Positions 52,507 through 60,547 of a DNA stretch of 64,000 nt are shown one piece after another. The stretch lies in NCBI RefSeq assembly GCF_000472385.1, contig NZ_AWZU01000008.1, positions 1 through 64,000 of the forward strand. Reading direction: 5' to 3'. The notes below the pieces were generated by a model. That model was not told the origin of the DNA. It saw only the letters and a program-made list of their open reading frames with translations, and did not search any database. This stretch comes from Bradyrhizobium sp. ARR65. Lineage in GTDB: Bacteria > Pseudomonadota > Alphaproteobacteria > Rhizobiales > Xanthobacteraceae. The first letter of the stretch is position 1. Every line of letters begins with the position of its first letter. A program made the position numbers and the translations under genes.

Positions 52507-52859
52507 CCCCGGTTCACGCGTCCCTCCATGACGCGCGATCCTCTTATCCAGTACTCTTACTGGTGGGGTTTAGCCGCGCTCAGCGAGGCGATCGCCTTGG
52601 TGATCTTCGCGCATTGAGACCCCGCTTCAGTTCGCGCCTGAGGCCAAGCCGGCCGATGTCGCCTGTCAGGCCCAAGACGGCTGCTCAGCACTCAAACCGG
52701 TAATATGGGCTGTCTGAGGACGGTGGGCTTATTGCCGATGATCCGTGACGGCCGGGTATGGTCTGACCCGGTTCTGGGCTGGGAGCGAGCTTGGTAGGAG
52801 CGCATGCTTGACGCGGCACCATTTGCCATCCATATAACATCCATCCAGATGGTGACCGG
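52507..52859. other. stretch before the CopG-type regulator
   Basis: Apart from the possible 29-residue peptide at 52528-52617, I see no gene. Its right end holds the short inverted and direct repeats described for the regulator gene. Confidence 0.35.
52528..52617 (+). CDS. possible 29-residue membrane peptide
   Basis: ATG at 52528 opens a frame MTRDPLIQYSYWWGLAALSE and AIALVIFAH then a stop, a single hydrophobic helix with a short polar head. No convincing ribosome site is seen. Small membrane peptides of this size exist, but this could be a chance frame. Confidence 0.22.
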   Translation: MTRDPLIQYSYWWGLAALSEAIALVIFAH

Positions 52860-52863
52860 ATGG
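52838..52863. promoter_or_regulatory. operator-like repeats before the CopG-type gene
   Basis: CCATCCAGATGG-like sequence (inverted ATCC and related GGAT/ATGG) and two GATGGTGA direct copies lie just before and across the first start codon. Ribbon-helix-helix proteins bind such short repeats, so autoregulation is plausible. Confidence 0.35.
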
Positions 52864-53291
52864 TGAATAGGATGAGCAGCAATATCCGAGAACTCCGACC
52901 AAAGCCGACCGACAGCGAAAAAATCACGATTAATCTTGGCTATGTCGACCTTGGGCACGTCGATTTAATGGTGCAGGAAGGGTTCTACTCGAACCGTACC
53001 GATTTCATTCGAACGGCAATCCGTAACCAGCTCGAACGTCACGCGGATGTAGTCAAACAGTCCGCAGCCCGAAAAGGCCTGGATCTCGGTCTGCGGAATT
53101 TCAGCCGCGAGGATCTCGAAGCGGCGCGGCGCACCGGTGAGATGCTGCACATCAACGTCCTGGGACTTGCCAGCATCGCCCAAGACGTCACGCCCGAGCT
53201 TGCTCGCGCCACAATTGCTTCCGTCAGCGTGCTGGGCGCTTTGCATGCAACTCCCGCCGTCAAGGCTGCACTGGCCGATAGGACCCGGTGA
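52860..53291 (+). CDS. CopG/ribbon-helix-helix family regulator
   Basis: This 143-residue DNA-binding protein has an N-terminal ribbon-helix-helix (SEKITINLGYVDLGHVDLMV and SNRTDFIRTAIRNQLERH) and a longer C-terminal helical region (GMLHINVLGLASIAQDVTPE-like GEMLHINVLGLASIAQDVTP). Such regulators are found beside PHB depolymerase genes. The start is ATG at 52860 or 52872. The depolymerase gene begins 84 bases downstream on the same strand, so the pair is probably an operon, with this protein as regulator. Confidence 0.83.
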   Translation: MVNRMSSNIRELRPKPTDSEKITINLGYVDLGHVDLMVQEGFYSNRTDFIRTAIRNQLERHADVVKQSAARKGLDLGLRNFSREDLEAARRTGEMLHINVLGLASIAQDVTPELARATIASVSVLGALHATPAVKAALADRTR

Positions 53292-53375
53292 CGGGCGCAG
53301 CGGAATTGGATCGCGTTTTTCTCGCACAGCGCCTCATTAGCTTCAGAGCAAACGAAAGATTTGGAGACAAACAAT

Positions 53376-54575
53376 ATGCTGAACCAAGACATAATGCGCG
53401 AAGCCACTCGTCTCACACGCGCCGGCCGACTGGTGGAGGCCACCGTGCTCCTTCAGCGCATGCTTCGCGGTGACAGCGCGCCAGACGCGACATTGCACCC
53501 CCTCGCCCCTGCAGGACGAGAGCCGCCAATCATTGACGCGAAGGCCAATCCTACTGAGGAGACGGATGGTCGGCACCCAGGGCGCGCGGCGTCGGCTCAA
53601 TCGCATATGTTCCGCGACCTCCTGGATCGCACAAACGAGCGCTCCAGGCTCCGACTGCGAGGTGTGAGTAAGCGCGCCCCGCCGACCACGTCGGACATGG
53701 TGCCGGAGGGCGCAAGCTTCATCGAAGATACCTACAGTAATCCGGCGGGAAGCCGTGCCTACCGGCTCTTCATCCCAAGCCGCTATCAGGGCCAACCGCT
53801 TCCTTTGGTCGTGATGCTACACGGCTGCACCCAATCGCCGGAAGATTTCGCCGCCGGAACGAGGATGAACTTCATCGCAGAAGAGCAAACCTGCTTTGTG
53901 GTCTATCCCGCACAGCACCGCAAGGCAAACCAGGCGAAATGCTGGAACTGGTTTCGCACAGCCGACCAGCAGCGGGGCAGAGGCGAGCCTTCGCTTATCG
54001 CGGGGATCACGCGCCAAATCATGCGCAACTATTCGGTTGATCCAAAGCGCGTCTATGTTGGTGGACTGTCGGCCGGAGCGGCGGCGGCGGCTATCATGGG
54101 CACAACTTACAGCGATCTGTACGCAGCAATTGGCGTGCATTCTGGCCTCGCCTGCGGGGCCGCGATTGACCTGCCGTCCGCGTTTGTCGCCATGCGACAA
54201 GGTCGCGGGTCGGATGGCAACGCAACGCTAGCTGACGGGCGGCCTGTCCCTACCATCGTTTTCCACGGCGATCGCGACGCTACCGTGCATCCAAACAACA
54301 GCGATCAAATCCTTGAGCAATCGTTGAGAACGACGAGCACAAAAAAGAAGGTGCATCGCGGGCGAGTACCCGGAGGGCATGCCTATACCCGCACGATCCA
54401 CATCGACGCGAGCGGGCGCGGAATATTTGAGCACTGGAACATTCACGGAGCGGGACACGCATGGTCGGGAGGCAGCCCTGCGGGCTCGTATACCGATCCG
54501 CGAGGACCGGATGCAACAAGGGAAATGCTGCGCTTCTTCCTCGAGCATTCGCTGCCCACAGCCAGCCAGGGCTAG
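53376..54575 (+). CDS. PHB depolymerase-family esterase
   Basis: This 399-residue esterase of the short-chain poly(3-hydroxybutyrate) depolymerase family has the lipase box GLSAG with Ser232. VVMLHGCTQSPEDFAAGTRM forms the oxyanion region. WSGGSPAGSYTDPRGPDATR near the C-terminus contains the likely catalytic Asp/His neighbourhood with HGAGHAWSGG. The first 110 residues are a helical lead (MLNQDIMREATRLTRAGRLV) typical of rhizobial members and without a signal peptide, so it may act inside on granules or be exported by another path. GGAG lies about nine bases before ATG 53376. Confidence 0.9.
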   Translation: MLNQDIMREATRLTRAGRLVEATVLLQRMLRGDSAPDATLHPLAPAGREPPIIDAKANPTEETDGRHPGRAASAQSHMFRDLLDRTNERSRLRLRGVSKRAPPTTSDMVPEGASFIEDTYSNPAGSRAYRLFIPSRYQGQPLPLVVMLHGCTQSPEDFAAGTRMNFIAEEQTCFVVYPAQHRKANQAKCWNWFRTADQQRGRGEPSLIAGITRQIMRNYSVDPKRVYVGGLSAGAAAAAIMGTTYSDLYAAIGVHSGLACGAAIDLPSAFVAMRQGRGSDGNATLADGRPVPTIVFHGDRDATVHPNNSDQILEQSLRTTSTKKKVHRGRVPGGHAYTRTIHIDASGRGIFEHWNIHGAGHAWSGGSPAGSYTDPRGPDATREMLRFFLEHSLPTASQG

Positions 54576-54740
54576 ACTGTTTAGTGCGGTCTTGGTCGCA
54601 TTAGCGAAGTAGAGACACGCCTCGTTGAGATCCGCTCAGCGAGATGTAGCCGATCTGCTTACGTTGAGTTTTTCGAATTCTGACTCTCAAAGAACCTTCG
54701 ATCTGCGGCAGGCTTAGTTCAGGAAAAGTGCGTGCGGTGA

Positions 54741-54839
54741 TTACATCAGAGCCAATGTGGTGGCCAACGCACCAACGCCAACCACGGCCATGCCGATGAA
54801 AAATCGTTCCACCCAGTCCATACGAGCTCTCTCGATCAT
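54741..54839 (-). CDS. possible small single-helix membrane protein
   Basis: From ATG at 54839 (or 54821) the frame gives MIERARMDWVERFFIGMAVV and GVGALATTLALM then a stop: one membrane helix with a basic N-terminus. No clear ribosome site is seen. Very small membrane proteins are common in this group, so it is listed with low confidence. Confidence 0.3.
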   Translation of the reverse strand: MIERARMDWVERFFIGMAVVGVGALATTLALM

Positions 54840-54885
54840 CCATTCAGCAGAACGCGCAGGCTTGAACTTAGCTCCCAAACGAAAA

Positions 54886-54909
54886 CAGCCCAGCGCTGGA
54901 ACTGGGCTG
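54886..54909 (-). terminator. hairpin with T-run on the minus strand
   Basis: CAGCCCAG (54886-54893) pairs with CTGGGCTG (54902-54909) around an eight-base loop. On the minus strand the stem is followed by TTTTCGTTT, the look of an intrinsic terminator. There is no obvious gene on that strand directly upstream, so its partner is unclear. Confidence 0.5.
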
Positions 54910-55143
54910 CTTCGGGGCTGCCGTAGCGAAGGAGGATTAACTACGGCGTTCATCTAAATGAACGGGTGTTAATTTCGTTCCTTGGGCGAGCCCGTTAGCC
55001 GTCTAGGCGTGTAGAGGCCACCGGCCAACAGCACCCACCGACTGTGGAACTCGATTGGTAGGATCATTGTTTGTTGAACGTGAAGGAGGGGGCGGCCCCA
55101 GTACTCCCCACCCCATTGCCCAAGGGGCTGGGGCCGTTCCGGC

Positions 55144-55485
55144 ATGAGCATATTACCTGAGCTGCCGCTAATACGTGCCGAGATCCAGGCGATCGTAGAG
55201 GATGCCGTGGTAGGGGCGGCTGTGGATCTGTTGTAGTGGCCCCCGCCGAAGAGGCGCTGACGTTACTCCAAGCTGGCGAGCAGTATCGGGCGCTCGTCCT
55301 CGATATCAAGCTCAGAGCCGGAATGACTGGCTGGCTGGCGACGCGTCGGGCACGGGAGATGGATCCCACTCTTGCGATCATCTACATGACGGCTGGAGCC
55401 CGCGGCCCTGCTGCAAAAGCCGTTCGCGCCTGCTCACTTCTTATCGCCGTTCGCAGCTTCTCAACGCTGGCGCCCCGCAGCTTAG
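55144..55485 (+). pseudogene. receiver-domain (CheY-like) gene with frameshifts
   Basis: One frame gives LPLIRAEIQAIVEDA near the start. Another gives AEEALTLLQAGEQYRALVLD and IKLRAGMTGWLATRRARE, with the phosphoacceptor Asp in LVLDIKL, then DPTLAIIYMTAG. A third gives LLQKPFAPA and the end. These are consecutive pieces of a stand-alone receiver domain separated by at least two frameshifts. No output domain follows. Confidence 0.7.
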
Positions 55486-55702
55486 ACCAGCGAGTTTGGC
55501 CCGCGAATCCCATGAGCCGCACGCCATGCCCTGAGCGCGCCGCAACGCGAAATAGACCGTCGCCGAATTATCGATCACCGCTTCGCTATCCGGCTGGCAG
55601 ATGATGGTCGTGATACCGCCGCCTGGCTCGCGGAGGCGAACGTTTCGCGATGGCTGAGGTCGGGCTTGAGGAACGATCTATCCGGCGCAGCTTTTTGTAC
55701 GG

Positions 55703-55935
55703 ATGCCGAGGTATTATTTTGATTATCGTGAAGACAGCGTCTCACCACCGACGAGGTTGGCGCGGAACTGCCGAATCTGGACGCAGCTCGCAATGAAGTT
55801 TTTCAATCTTTAGGTGAGGCCGCCCGCGATTTTACGCGGCGCGGCATGGACGGCACTATTGAGATTGAGGTCCGGAACGAAACCGTCACCATTATGGTCG
55901 CGCGTGCGACCTTTGAAATCATCCGGAAGGAATAA
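55703..55935 (+). pseudogene. DUF6894-family gene with single-base loss
   Basis: The start MPRYYFDYREDSV and the remainder TTDEVGAELPNLDAARNEVF, QSLGEAARDFTRR, IEIEVRNETVTIMVARATFE and IIRKE plus stop together match the DUF6894 family of rhizobial proteins. The open region is 233 bases long, two bases more than a whole number of codons. A one-base loss near 55742 therefore breaks the frame. The function of the family is unknown. Confidence 0.72.
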
Positions 55936-56072
55936 GGCCGTTCCTTCTCGCCTCCTTGGCGACCTCACTTTTCAACCAGGTAGAAGTCTGTTGGCCGGAG
56001 CTGAGCGTCGGCGTTTCGCGTGCCTTTAAAGGTCCTTTCTCAAGGCGGTACCGGCGCGATTGAGTAGCGGCT

Positions 56073-56405
56073 CTAACCTCGATCGTCCGCTCTGGCGTTG
56101 GTGCGGAATGCCTCCACCTGCTCTGGCTCCTTATCATCAAGGTTGGCGAGCTGATTTCGAGCCTCGCCATTCACCCGTAGCAGCTCGTCCAGCTTGGCGT
56201 GAATTGCCTGCGTGTCCCGATGCTCGGAGCGCTGAATAAACAGTGTCATGAGCAGCGTCGCGAGGCTCACGATCCCGTGCCAATTCAAGCTGGCCCGATC
56301 GAAAATGAGCCAAAGTATCGTGTAAAGGACCACCGCTACGACGATCCACGGGCGCCATAGCCATGTCCCGGCGCTAGTTAGGAGGCGCTGAAGCAATTTG
56401 GCCAT
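56073..56405 (-). CDS. low-affinity iron permease-family protein
   Basis: This small membrane protein of about 110 residues has two helices (WLWRPWIVVAVVLYTILWLI and IVSLATLLMTLFIQ) followed by the family-typical QRSEHRDTQAIHAKLDELLR and NLDDKEPEQVEAF. The family is named after low-affinity iron permeases of fungi, but transport by bacterial members has not been shown to my knowledge. The start is ATG at 56405 or 56414. It stands alone. Confidence 0.78.
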   Translation of the reverse strand: MAKLLQRLLTSAGTWLWRPWIVVAVVLYTILWLIFDRASLNWHGIVSLATLLMTLFIQRSEHRDTQAIHAKLDELLRVNGEARNQLANLDDKEPEQVEAFRTNARADDRG

Positions 56406-56451
56406 GTGAGGCAAGCCAGAAGCAGCCCCACCCGTTCCAACTTACTTCCGT

Positions 56452-56640
56452 TCACGCTGCGGAGCCGCTGTCCAGTCTTGCGCCCCGCATGGCCAAACGC
56501 TCGTAGGACCGAGCAACTTTGAGGAGGCGCTCTCTCGTTTGTGTCTCCTGCACGTTGCGGGCCATCGCGATCGTCTCCTTCGCACGCTCGCGCCAGTGCT
56601 CCGGGTGCATAAAGAGATCACTACCAGCCATTCCGGTCAT
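56452..56640 (-). CDS. small three-helix hypothetical protein
   Basis: This 62-residue protein reads MHPEHWRERAKETIAMARNV, QETQTRERLLKVARSYERLA. The HWRERA...YERLA pattern is that of a large family of very short Bradyrhizobium proteins of unknown role. The protein at 52333-52506 shares the pattern. A start at the internal ATG of MHPEHW is possible. Confidence 0.6.
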   Translation of the reverse strand: MTGMAGSDLFMHPEHWRERAKETIAMARNVQETQTRERLLKVARSYERLAMRGARLDSGSAA

Positions 56641-56736
56641 CCTCTGCTCTCGCTAGCTAAACCCGGGAGAGACACGACGTTCCTAATCTTCTCCAGCTCC
56701 TGTTGTAGGTTGTGCGGCTGCTATCTCCGCTTCACG

Positions 56737-57000
56737 CAGGCTCAGGGCCCGGCCACTATCTTCGTGAAGAGCGGTGACGACTACGTCCGCGTCGCCACCA
56801 ACGTGAAAAAGGATGATGGCTCGCGAGCGATCGGGACCATTCTGGATCCAAAGCGCAAAGCGAGCGAGTCCATCAGGAAAGACGAAGCATTCTATGGAGA
56901 GGCTGACATACTCGGCGAACTTTACATCACCAGGTACAAGCCGATACGGGATTCGTCGAAAAACGTGATAGGAATCTACTACGCAGGCTATTTGAAATAG
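56737..57000 (+). pseudogene. Cache-domain (sCache_3_2 type) C-terminal remnant
   Basis: The frame gives QAQGPATIFVKSGDDYVRVA, TNVKKDDGSRAIGTILDPKR, KASESIRKDEAFYGEADILG and YKPIRDSSKNVIGIYYAGYL then a stop. This is the C-terminal half of a Cache_3/Cache_2-type periplasmic ligand-binding domain, usually part of a chemoreceptor or a stand-alone secreted protein. The N-terminal half and the signal peptide are missing, and the frame upstream does not match. Confidence 0.65.
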
Positions 57001-57239
57001 ATCTCTGCTCCGTCGCCCCGATCGCTGATGCTGCGCGCGAGCGGCTGGCCCAGCAGAGCCGTGGACGCTCGCATATTAACCGCGCCGGGCGGTGGGATGA
57101 TAGTACGAGCCGATCGAAGGGTTGCGGGCACTTCTGCTTTTTGCTTTGAGCCGCCCGTCTAAACAGGGCGGAGTTCGTCCGCTCCGCTCTGCTGATTCAG
57201 ACGTCAACTTGTTCTATTGAAGGCGCGCCCTGCTCGACG
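57001..57239. other. non-coding stretch with hairpin
   Basis: CCGCCC (57151-57156) and GGGCGG (57166-57171) form a short hairpin without a clear U-tract. GCGGGCACTTCTGC (57124-57137) repeats the motif at 48-61. No gene is present. Confidence 0.35.
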
Positions 57240-58046
57240 TTATTTGCTCAACTGCGTCAATCCGGTGGGCGGACCGTCGACAGCAGTCCAGCCGCCGTCG
57301 ACGAACAGCGTGCTGCCGCTCACATAGCTTGCCGCATCCGACGCCAGATATGCCACCGCGGTCGCGACCTCGTCGGCGCTGCTCCAGCGGTTGAACACGG
57401 TGTGGCCGGCATAGAGATTGTAGATGTCCGGCCGCTGCTTGAACGGAGCCGTCAGCGCGGTCTCGACGATGCTCGGCGCGATCGCGTTGACGCGCACGCC
57501 AAAGCGGCCGACCTCGGAGGCGAAACCCTGCACCAAGAGGCCGATCGCCGCCTTGGTCGAGCCGTAGACCGCCAGCCCCGGCTCAATGGTGACCGCGCGG
57601 ACGGATGAGCAGGCGATCAGGCTGCCGCCCTTCTGCTCAACCATGATGCGGCCGAAAGCCTGGAAGAACCACACCGTGCCTTTGATATTGAGGTTGATGA
57701 CGCGGTCGAGATCCTCCTCCGTATAGTCGAGGATGGTCTTGCGGATGTTCAGCCCCGGCGTCGTCACCGCGATGTCGAGGCGCGGAAATTTCTGCATCGC
57801 GGTTTTTGCAAGCGCCGCGACATCGGCCGCGTTCGCGGCATCGCAAGCCGCCGCTTCCGCCGAGCCGCCGCGTTCGCGAATGGCGGCCACGGTCGCCTGC
57901 GCGCCCGCCTCCGACCTGTCCGCGCACAACACGCTTGCCCCGAGCGAGGCCAGCGCCTCGGCCGACGACTTGCCAATGCCGGACGCGGCGCCGAGCACGA
58001 CGGCCGTCTTGCCGGTGAGATCAAACAGCTTGCGATAGTCCGTCAC
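57240..58046 (-). CDS. short-chain dehydrogenase/reductase
   Basis: This classical SDR has 268 residues. The cofactor motif is GAASGIG (19-25), and the catalytic residues are Ser147/148 in ACSSVRA, Tyr161 and Lys165 in YGSTK. The usual NNAG is replaced by TTPG (95-98), a minor departure. ASYVSGSTLFVDGGW closes the C-terminus. NAD(H)- or NADP(H)-linked oxidation or reduction of an alcohol or ketone in the cytoplasm is expected. It is divergent from the gntR gene of the TRAP locus and is likely to share its operator. Confidence 0.92.
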   Translation of the reverse strand: MTDYRKLFDLTGKTAVVLGAASGIGKSSAEALASLGASVLCADRSEAGAQATVAAIRERGGSAEAAACDAANAADVAALAKTAMQKFPRLDIAVTTPGLNIRKTILDYTEEDLDRVINLNIKGTVWFFQAFGRIMVEQKGGSLIACSSVRAVTIEPGLAVYGSTKAAIGLLVQGFASEVGRFGVRVNAIAPSIVETALTAPFKQRPDIYNLYAGHTVFNRWSSADEVATAVAYLASDAASYVSGSTLFVDGGWTAVDGPPTGLTQLSK

Positions 58047-58114
58047 GTCAAAACCTCCCTATGCAGCCCCGTGATCCTGGCACCGCATCTTCATTTGCCA
58101 ATCCGGTCGATATC

Positions 58115-58128
58115 ATATACTAATATAT
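58115..58128. promoter_or_regulatory. palindrome between SDR and gntR
   Basis: ATATACTAATATAT has arms ATATA and TATAT around four bases and lies in the 98-base divergent spacer, the only A+T-rich run there. It is a good candidate for binding by the FCD-type GntR regulator, and could also serve as a -10 region. Confidence 0.4.
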
Positions 58129-58144
58129 TACTTGAGGCAGAGTC

Positions 58145-58891
58145 ATGCGCCCACGAGCGACCAGCAAGAAAGCCGAGGCGGCGCCCCGCCTCTCAAGCCC
58201 GGCGGTTCGCCGCAACGGCAGGCCGCGTCGGACCACCGCTTCATCGCGAATCTATGCCGAGCTTCGCGACGAGCTGGTGTCCCTGCAAAGGCGCCCCGGT
58301 GAGCCGATCTCCGAAGCGCAGATCGCGCTGTCCTACGGGCTCAGTCGCACGCCGGTTCGCGAAGCGATCCTGAAACTCGCCGACGAAGGCCTGGTCGATA
58401 TCTTTCCGCAGTCGGGCATTTTCGTCTCGCGCATTCCCCTTGGGGCGCTGCCGGAAGCCATCATCATTCGCAAGGCGCTGGAGGAAACGACGGCGCGGCT
58501 GGCCGCGGAGCGCGCCACCTCCAGCCAGATCCTCAAATTGCATTCCATTCTCGAGCGGCAGCGCGAATGCGATGCGGCCGGCGATCGCGACGGCTTTCAC
58601 CAGGCCGACGAAGCATTTCACGCCGCCATCGCCGAAATCGCCGGGCATCCGGGGATCTGGTCGCTGATCCAGCAGGTGAAGGTTCACGTCGATCGCTACC
58701 GCCGCCTCACCCTGCCGCAGGCCGGGCGCATGGCGCAGGTGATCGCCGAACACGTGCCGATCCTCGCCGCCATCGAGGCGCATGACGCATCCGCCGCACG
58801 GGATGCGATGGAGAGCCATCTGGAGCACCTGCTGCGCGACATCTCGGTCACTCACGACATCAATCCGGAGTTCTTCGACGAACCAGACTGA
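58145..58891 (+). CDS. GntR-family regulator (FCD/FadR subfamily)
   Basis: This 248-residue regulator has an N-terminal winged helix (SRIYAELRDELVSLQRRPGE, ISEAQIALSYGLSRTPVREA) and an all-helical FCD ligand domain (FHQADEAFHAAIAEIAGHPG with the acidic and His positions for metal/ligand, and HVPILAAIEAHDASAARDAM). The N-terminal basic tail is longer than usual. The gene lies between the SDR and the TRAP genes and probably senses an acidic catabolic intermediate. It is co-directional with the TRAP genes that start 75 bases later. Confidence 0.92.
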   Translation: MRPRATSKKAEAAPRLSSPAVRRNGRPRRTTASSRIYAELRDELVSLQRRPGEPISEAQIALSYGLSRTPVREAILKLADEGLVDIFPQSGIFVSRIPLGALPEAIIIRKALEETTARLAAERATSSQILKLHSILERQRECDAAGDRDGFHQADEAFHAAIAEIAGHPGIWSLIQQVKVHVDRYRRLTLPQAGRMAQVIAEHVPILAAIEAHDASAARDAMESHLEHLLRDISVTHDINPEFFDEPD

Positions 58892-58965
58892 TCGATCCTG
58901 CACACGACCGAAGAAGTCGCGCACGTCATAATATCAAAGCCAACAATAACCCCCGGGAGGACATC

Positions 58966-59964
58966 ATGAAACGCCGTGACTTCATCAAGTTTAGCGCAGG
59001 ATTGGCAACGGCTGCCGCGATCTCGGCGCCGCCCTCCACCGCATCGGCGCAATCCAAGGCCGTCTTCAAGGCATCCGACGTCCAACCGGCCGGCTATCCA
59101 ACTGTCGCCGCGACCGAGAGCCTCGGCAAGAAGCTCGAAGCCGCCACCAACGGGCGGCTGTCGCTGCAGATGTATCCATCCGCGCAGCTCGGCGGCGAGA
59201 AGGAAACCATCGAGCAGACCCAGATCGGCGCCATCCAGCTCCTGCGCGTTTCCGCCGGCGCGCTCGGCCCAATCGTCGACGACATCAACGTTGTCAACAT
59301 GCCCTTCCTGTTCAAGAGCATCGCGCATTCGGAACAGATGATGGACGGTCCGATCGGCCAGGAGCTGCTCGAGCGCATCACCGCAAGCCCAACCGCCGGC
59401 ATGGTCGGGCTGTGCTGGATGAACTCCGGCGCGCGCAGCATCTACAATACCAAGAAGCCGATCCACACGATCGAGGATCTCAAGGGCTTGAAGATCCGCG
59501 TCATCGGCAATCCTATCTTCATCGACATGATGAACGCACTCGGCGGCAACGGCATCGCCATGGGCTATGATCAGGTGTTCAGCGCACTTCAGACCGGGGT
59601 GATCGACGGCGCCGAGAACAATCCGCCGAGCTATGTCTTCAGCAATCACTACACGGCGGCCAAGCACTATTCGCTCACCGAGCACCTGATCATCCCGGAG
59701 GTGCTGCTGTTCTCCAAGAGAGTCTGGAACACGCTCTCGCCCGACGACCAGAACCTGACCAAGAGATTTGCCCGCGAGGCGCAGTTCGAAGAGCGCGAGC
59801 GCTGGAAGAAATATGAGCAGGAGGCGATGGAGAAGGCCAAGGCGGCCGGTTGCGAGATCATCGAGATCGCCGACAAGACGCCGTTCCAGAACGCGGTGAA
59901 GCCAGTGTGGGATAAGTATGGCCCGAAATACCAGGACATGATCAAGCGCATCCAGGCCATCTGA
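58966..59964 (+). CDS. DctP-family TRAP transporter binding protein
   Basis: This is the periplasmic binding subunit of a TRAP transporter, 332 residues. The N-terminus KRRDFIKFSAGLATAAAISA resembles a Tat-type signal. Family motifs are LSLQMYPSAQLGGEKETIEQ, FLFKSIAHSEQMMDG, LKGLKIRVIGNPIFIDMMNA and VIDGAENNPPSYVFSNHYTA. The Arg of LKIRV binds the carboxylate of the ligand in relatives. GGGAGG precedes the ATG. Permease genes follow immediately, so the transporter is complete. Confidence 0.95.
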   Translation: MKRRDFIKFSAGLATAAAISAPPSTASAQSKAVFKASDVQPAGYPTVAATESLGKKLEAATNGRLSLQMYPSAQLGGEKETIEQTQIGAIQLLRVSAGALGPIVDDINVVNMPFLFKSIAHSEQMMDGPIGQELLERITASPTAGMVGLCWMNSGARSIYNTKKPIHTIEDLKGLKIRVIGNPIFIDMMNALGGNGIAMGYDQVFSALQTGVIDGAENNPPSYVFSNHYTAAKHYSLTEHLIIPEVLLFSKRVWNTLSPDDQNLTKRFAREAQFEERERWKKYEQEAMEKAKAAGCEIIEIADKTPFQNAVKPVWDKYGPKYQDMIKRIQAI

Positions 59965-60013
59965 GCCGGCGGCACGCGGCAATTGCTGGCTTTGCATCGG
60001 GAGTACCTTAAAA

Positions 60014-60529
60014 ATGGCCGGATTGTTTCGCCGAGCGATGGACTACCTCTATTTCGTCTGCGTCCTGGTCGGCGCCACCGCGCTGGTGCTGATCTCGGCC
60101 GTGATCCCTTATGCGGTGTTCACGCGTTATGTGCTCAACAGCGCGGCCTCATGGCCCGAGCCACTCGCGATCCTTCTGACCATCGTGCTGACCTTCATCG
60201 GAGCCGCCGCCGCCTACCGACTCAACCTGCACATGAACGTCGCCTATTTCGCGAACAAGCTGCCGCCCTACGCGCGGCGGCTGCTCGATCTGCTCGTGCA
60301 GCTCCTGATGGCGCTGATTGCGCTCTTCATGATCATCTGGGGCGAGCGGCTGGTCGAGGTGACCTGGCACAATACCATCGCCGATTTTCCGTTCCTCTCG
60401 GTCGGTCTCACTTATTTGCCAATACCCGTCGGAGGCGTCTGTCTGCTGCTTTTCATCATCGAGCGGATTTTCCTCGGGCTTCCACCCGACCCGATCGCCC
60501 ACGGACCGGAAGCGACGCCCTTCGACTGA
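60014..60529 (+). CDS. DctQ-type TRAP small permease subunit
   Basis: This is the four-helix small membrane subunit of the TRAP transporter, 171 residues. It contains LVLISAVIPYAVFTRYVLNS, WPEPLAILLTIVLTFIGAAA and LLMALIALFMIIWGERL. It sits between the binding protein and the large permease, the usual order. Its gene begins 49 bases after the binding-protein stop codon and ends 18 bases before the large subunit. Confidence 0.92.
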   Translation: MAGLFRRAMDYLYFVCVLVGATALVLISAVIPYAVFTRYVLNSAASWPEPLAILLTIVLTFIGAAAAYRLNLHMNVAYFANKLPPYARRLLDLLVQLLMALIALFMIIWGERLVEVTWHNTIADFPFLSVGLTYLPIPVGGVCLLLFIIERIFLGLPPDPIAHGPEATPFD

Positions 60530-60547
60530 TCGGCACGAGAGACAGAC

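Larger units (their letters stand above)
54576..55143. other. stretch with a hairpin and a possible small gene
   Basis: No large gene is present. The stretch holds a minus-strand terminator-like hairpin (54886-54909) and a possible small membrane protein described separately. Confidence 0.35.

Noticed and set aside
57151..57171. Hairpin as terminator of the SDR gene
   Set aside because: The stem is short and no U-tract follows on the minus strand.
58852..59997. Long minus-strand open frame (381 codons) opposite the DctP gene
   Set aside because: It is the antisense shadow of an unmistakable TRAP binding protein. High G+C codon use leaves such frames open.
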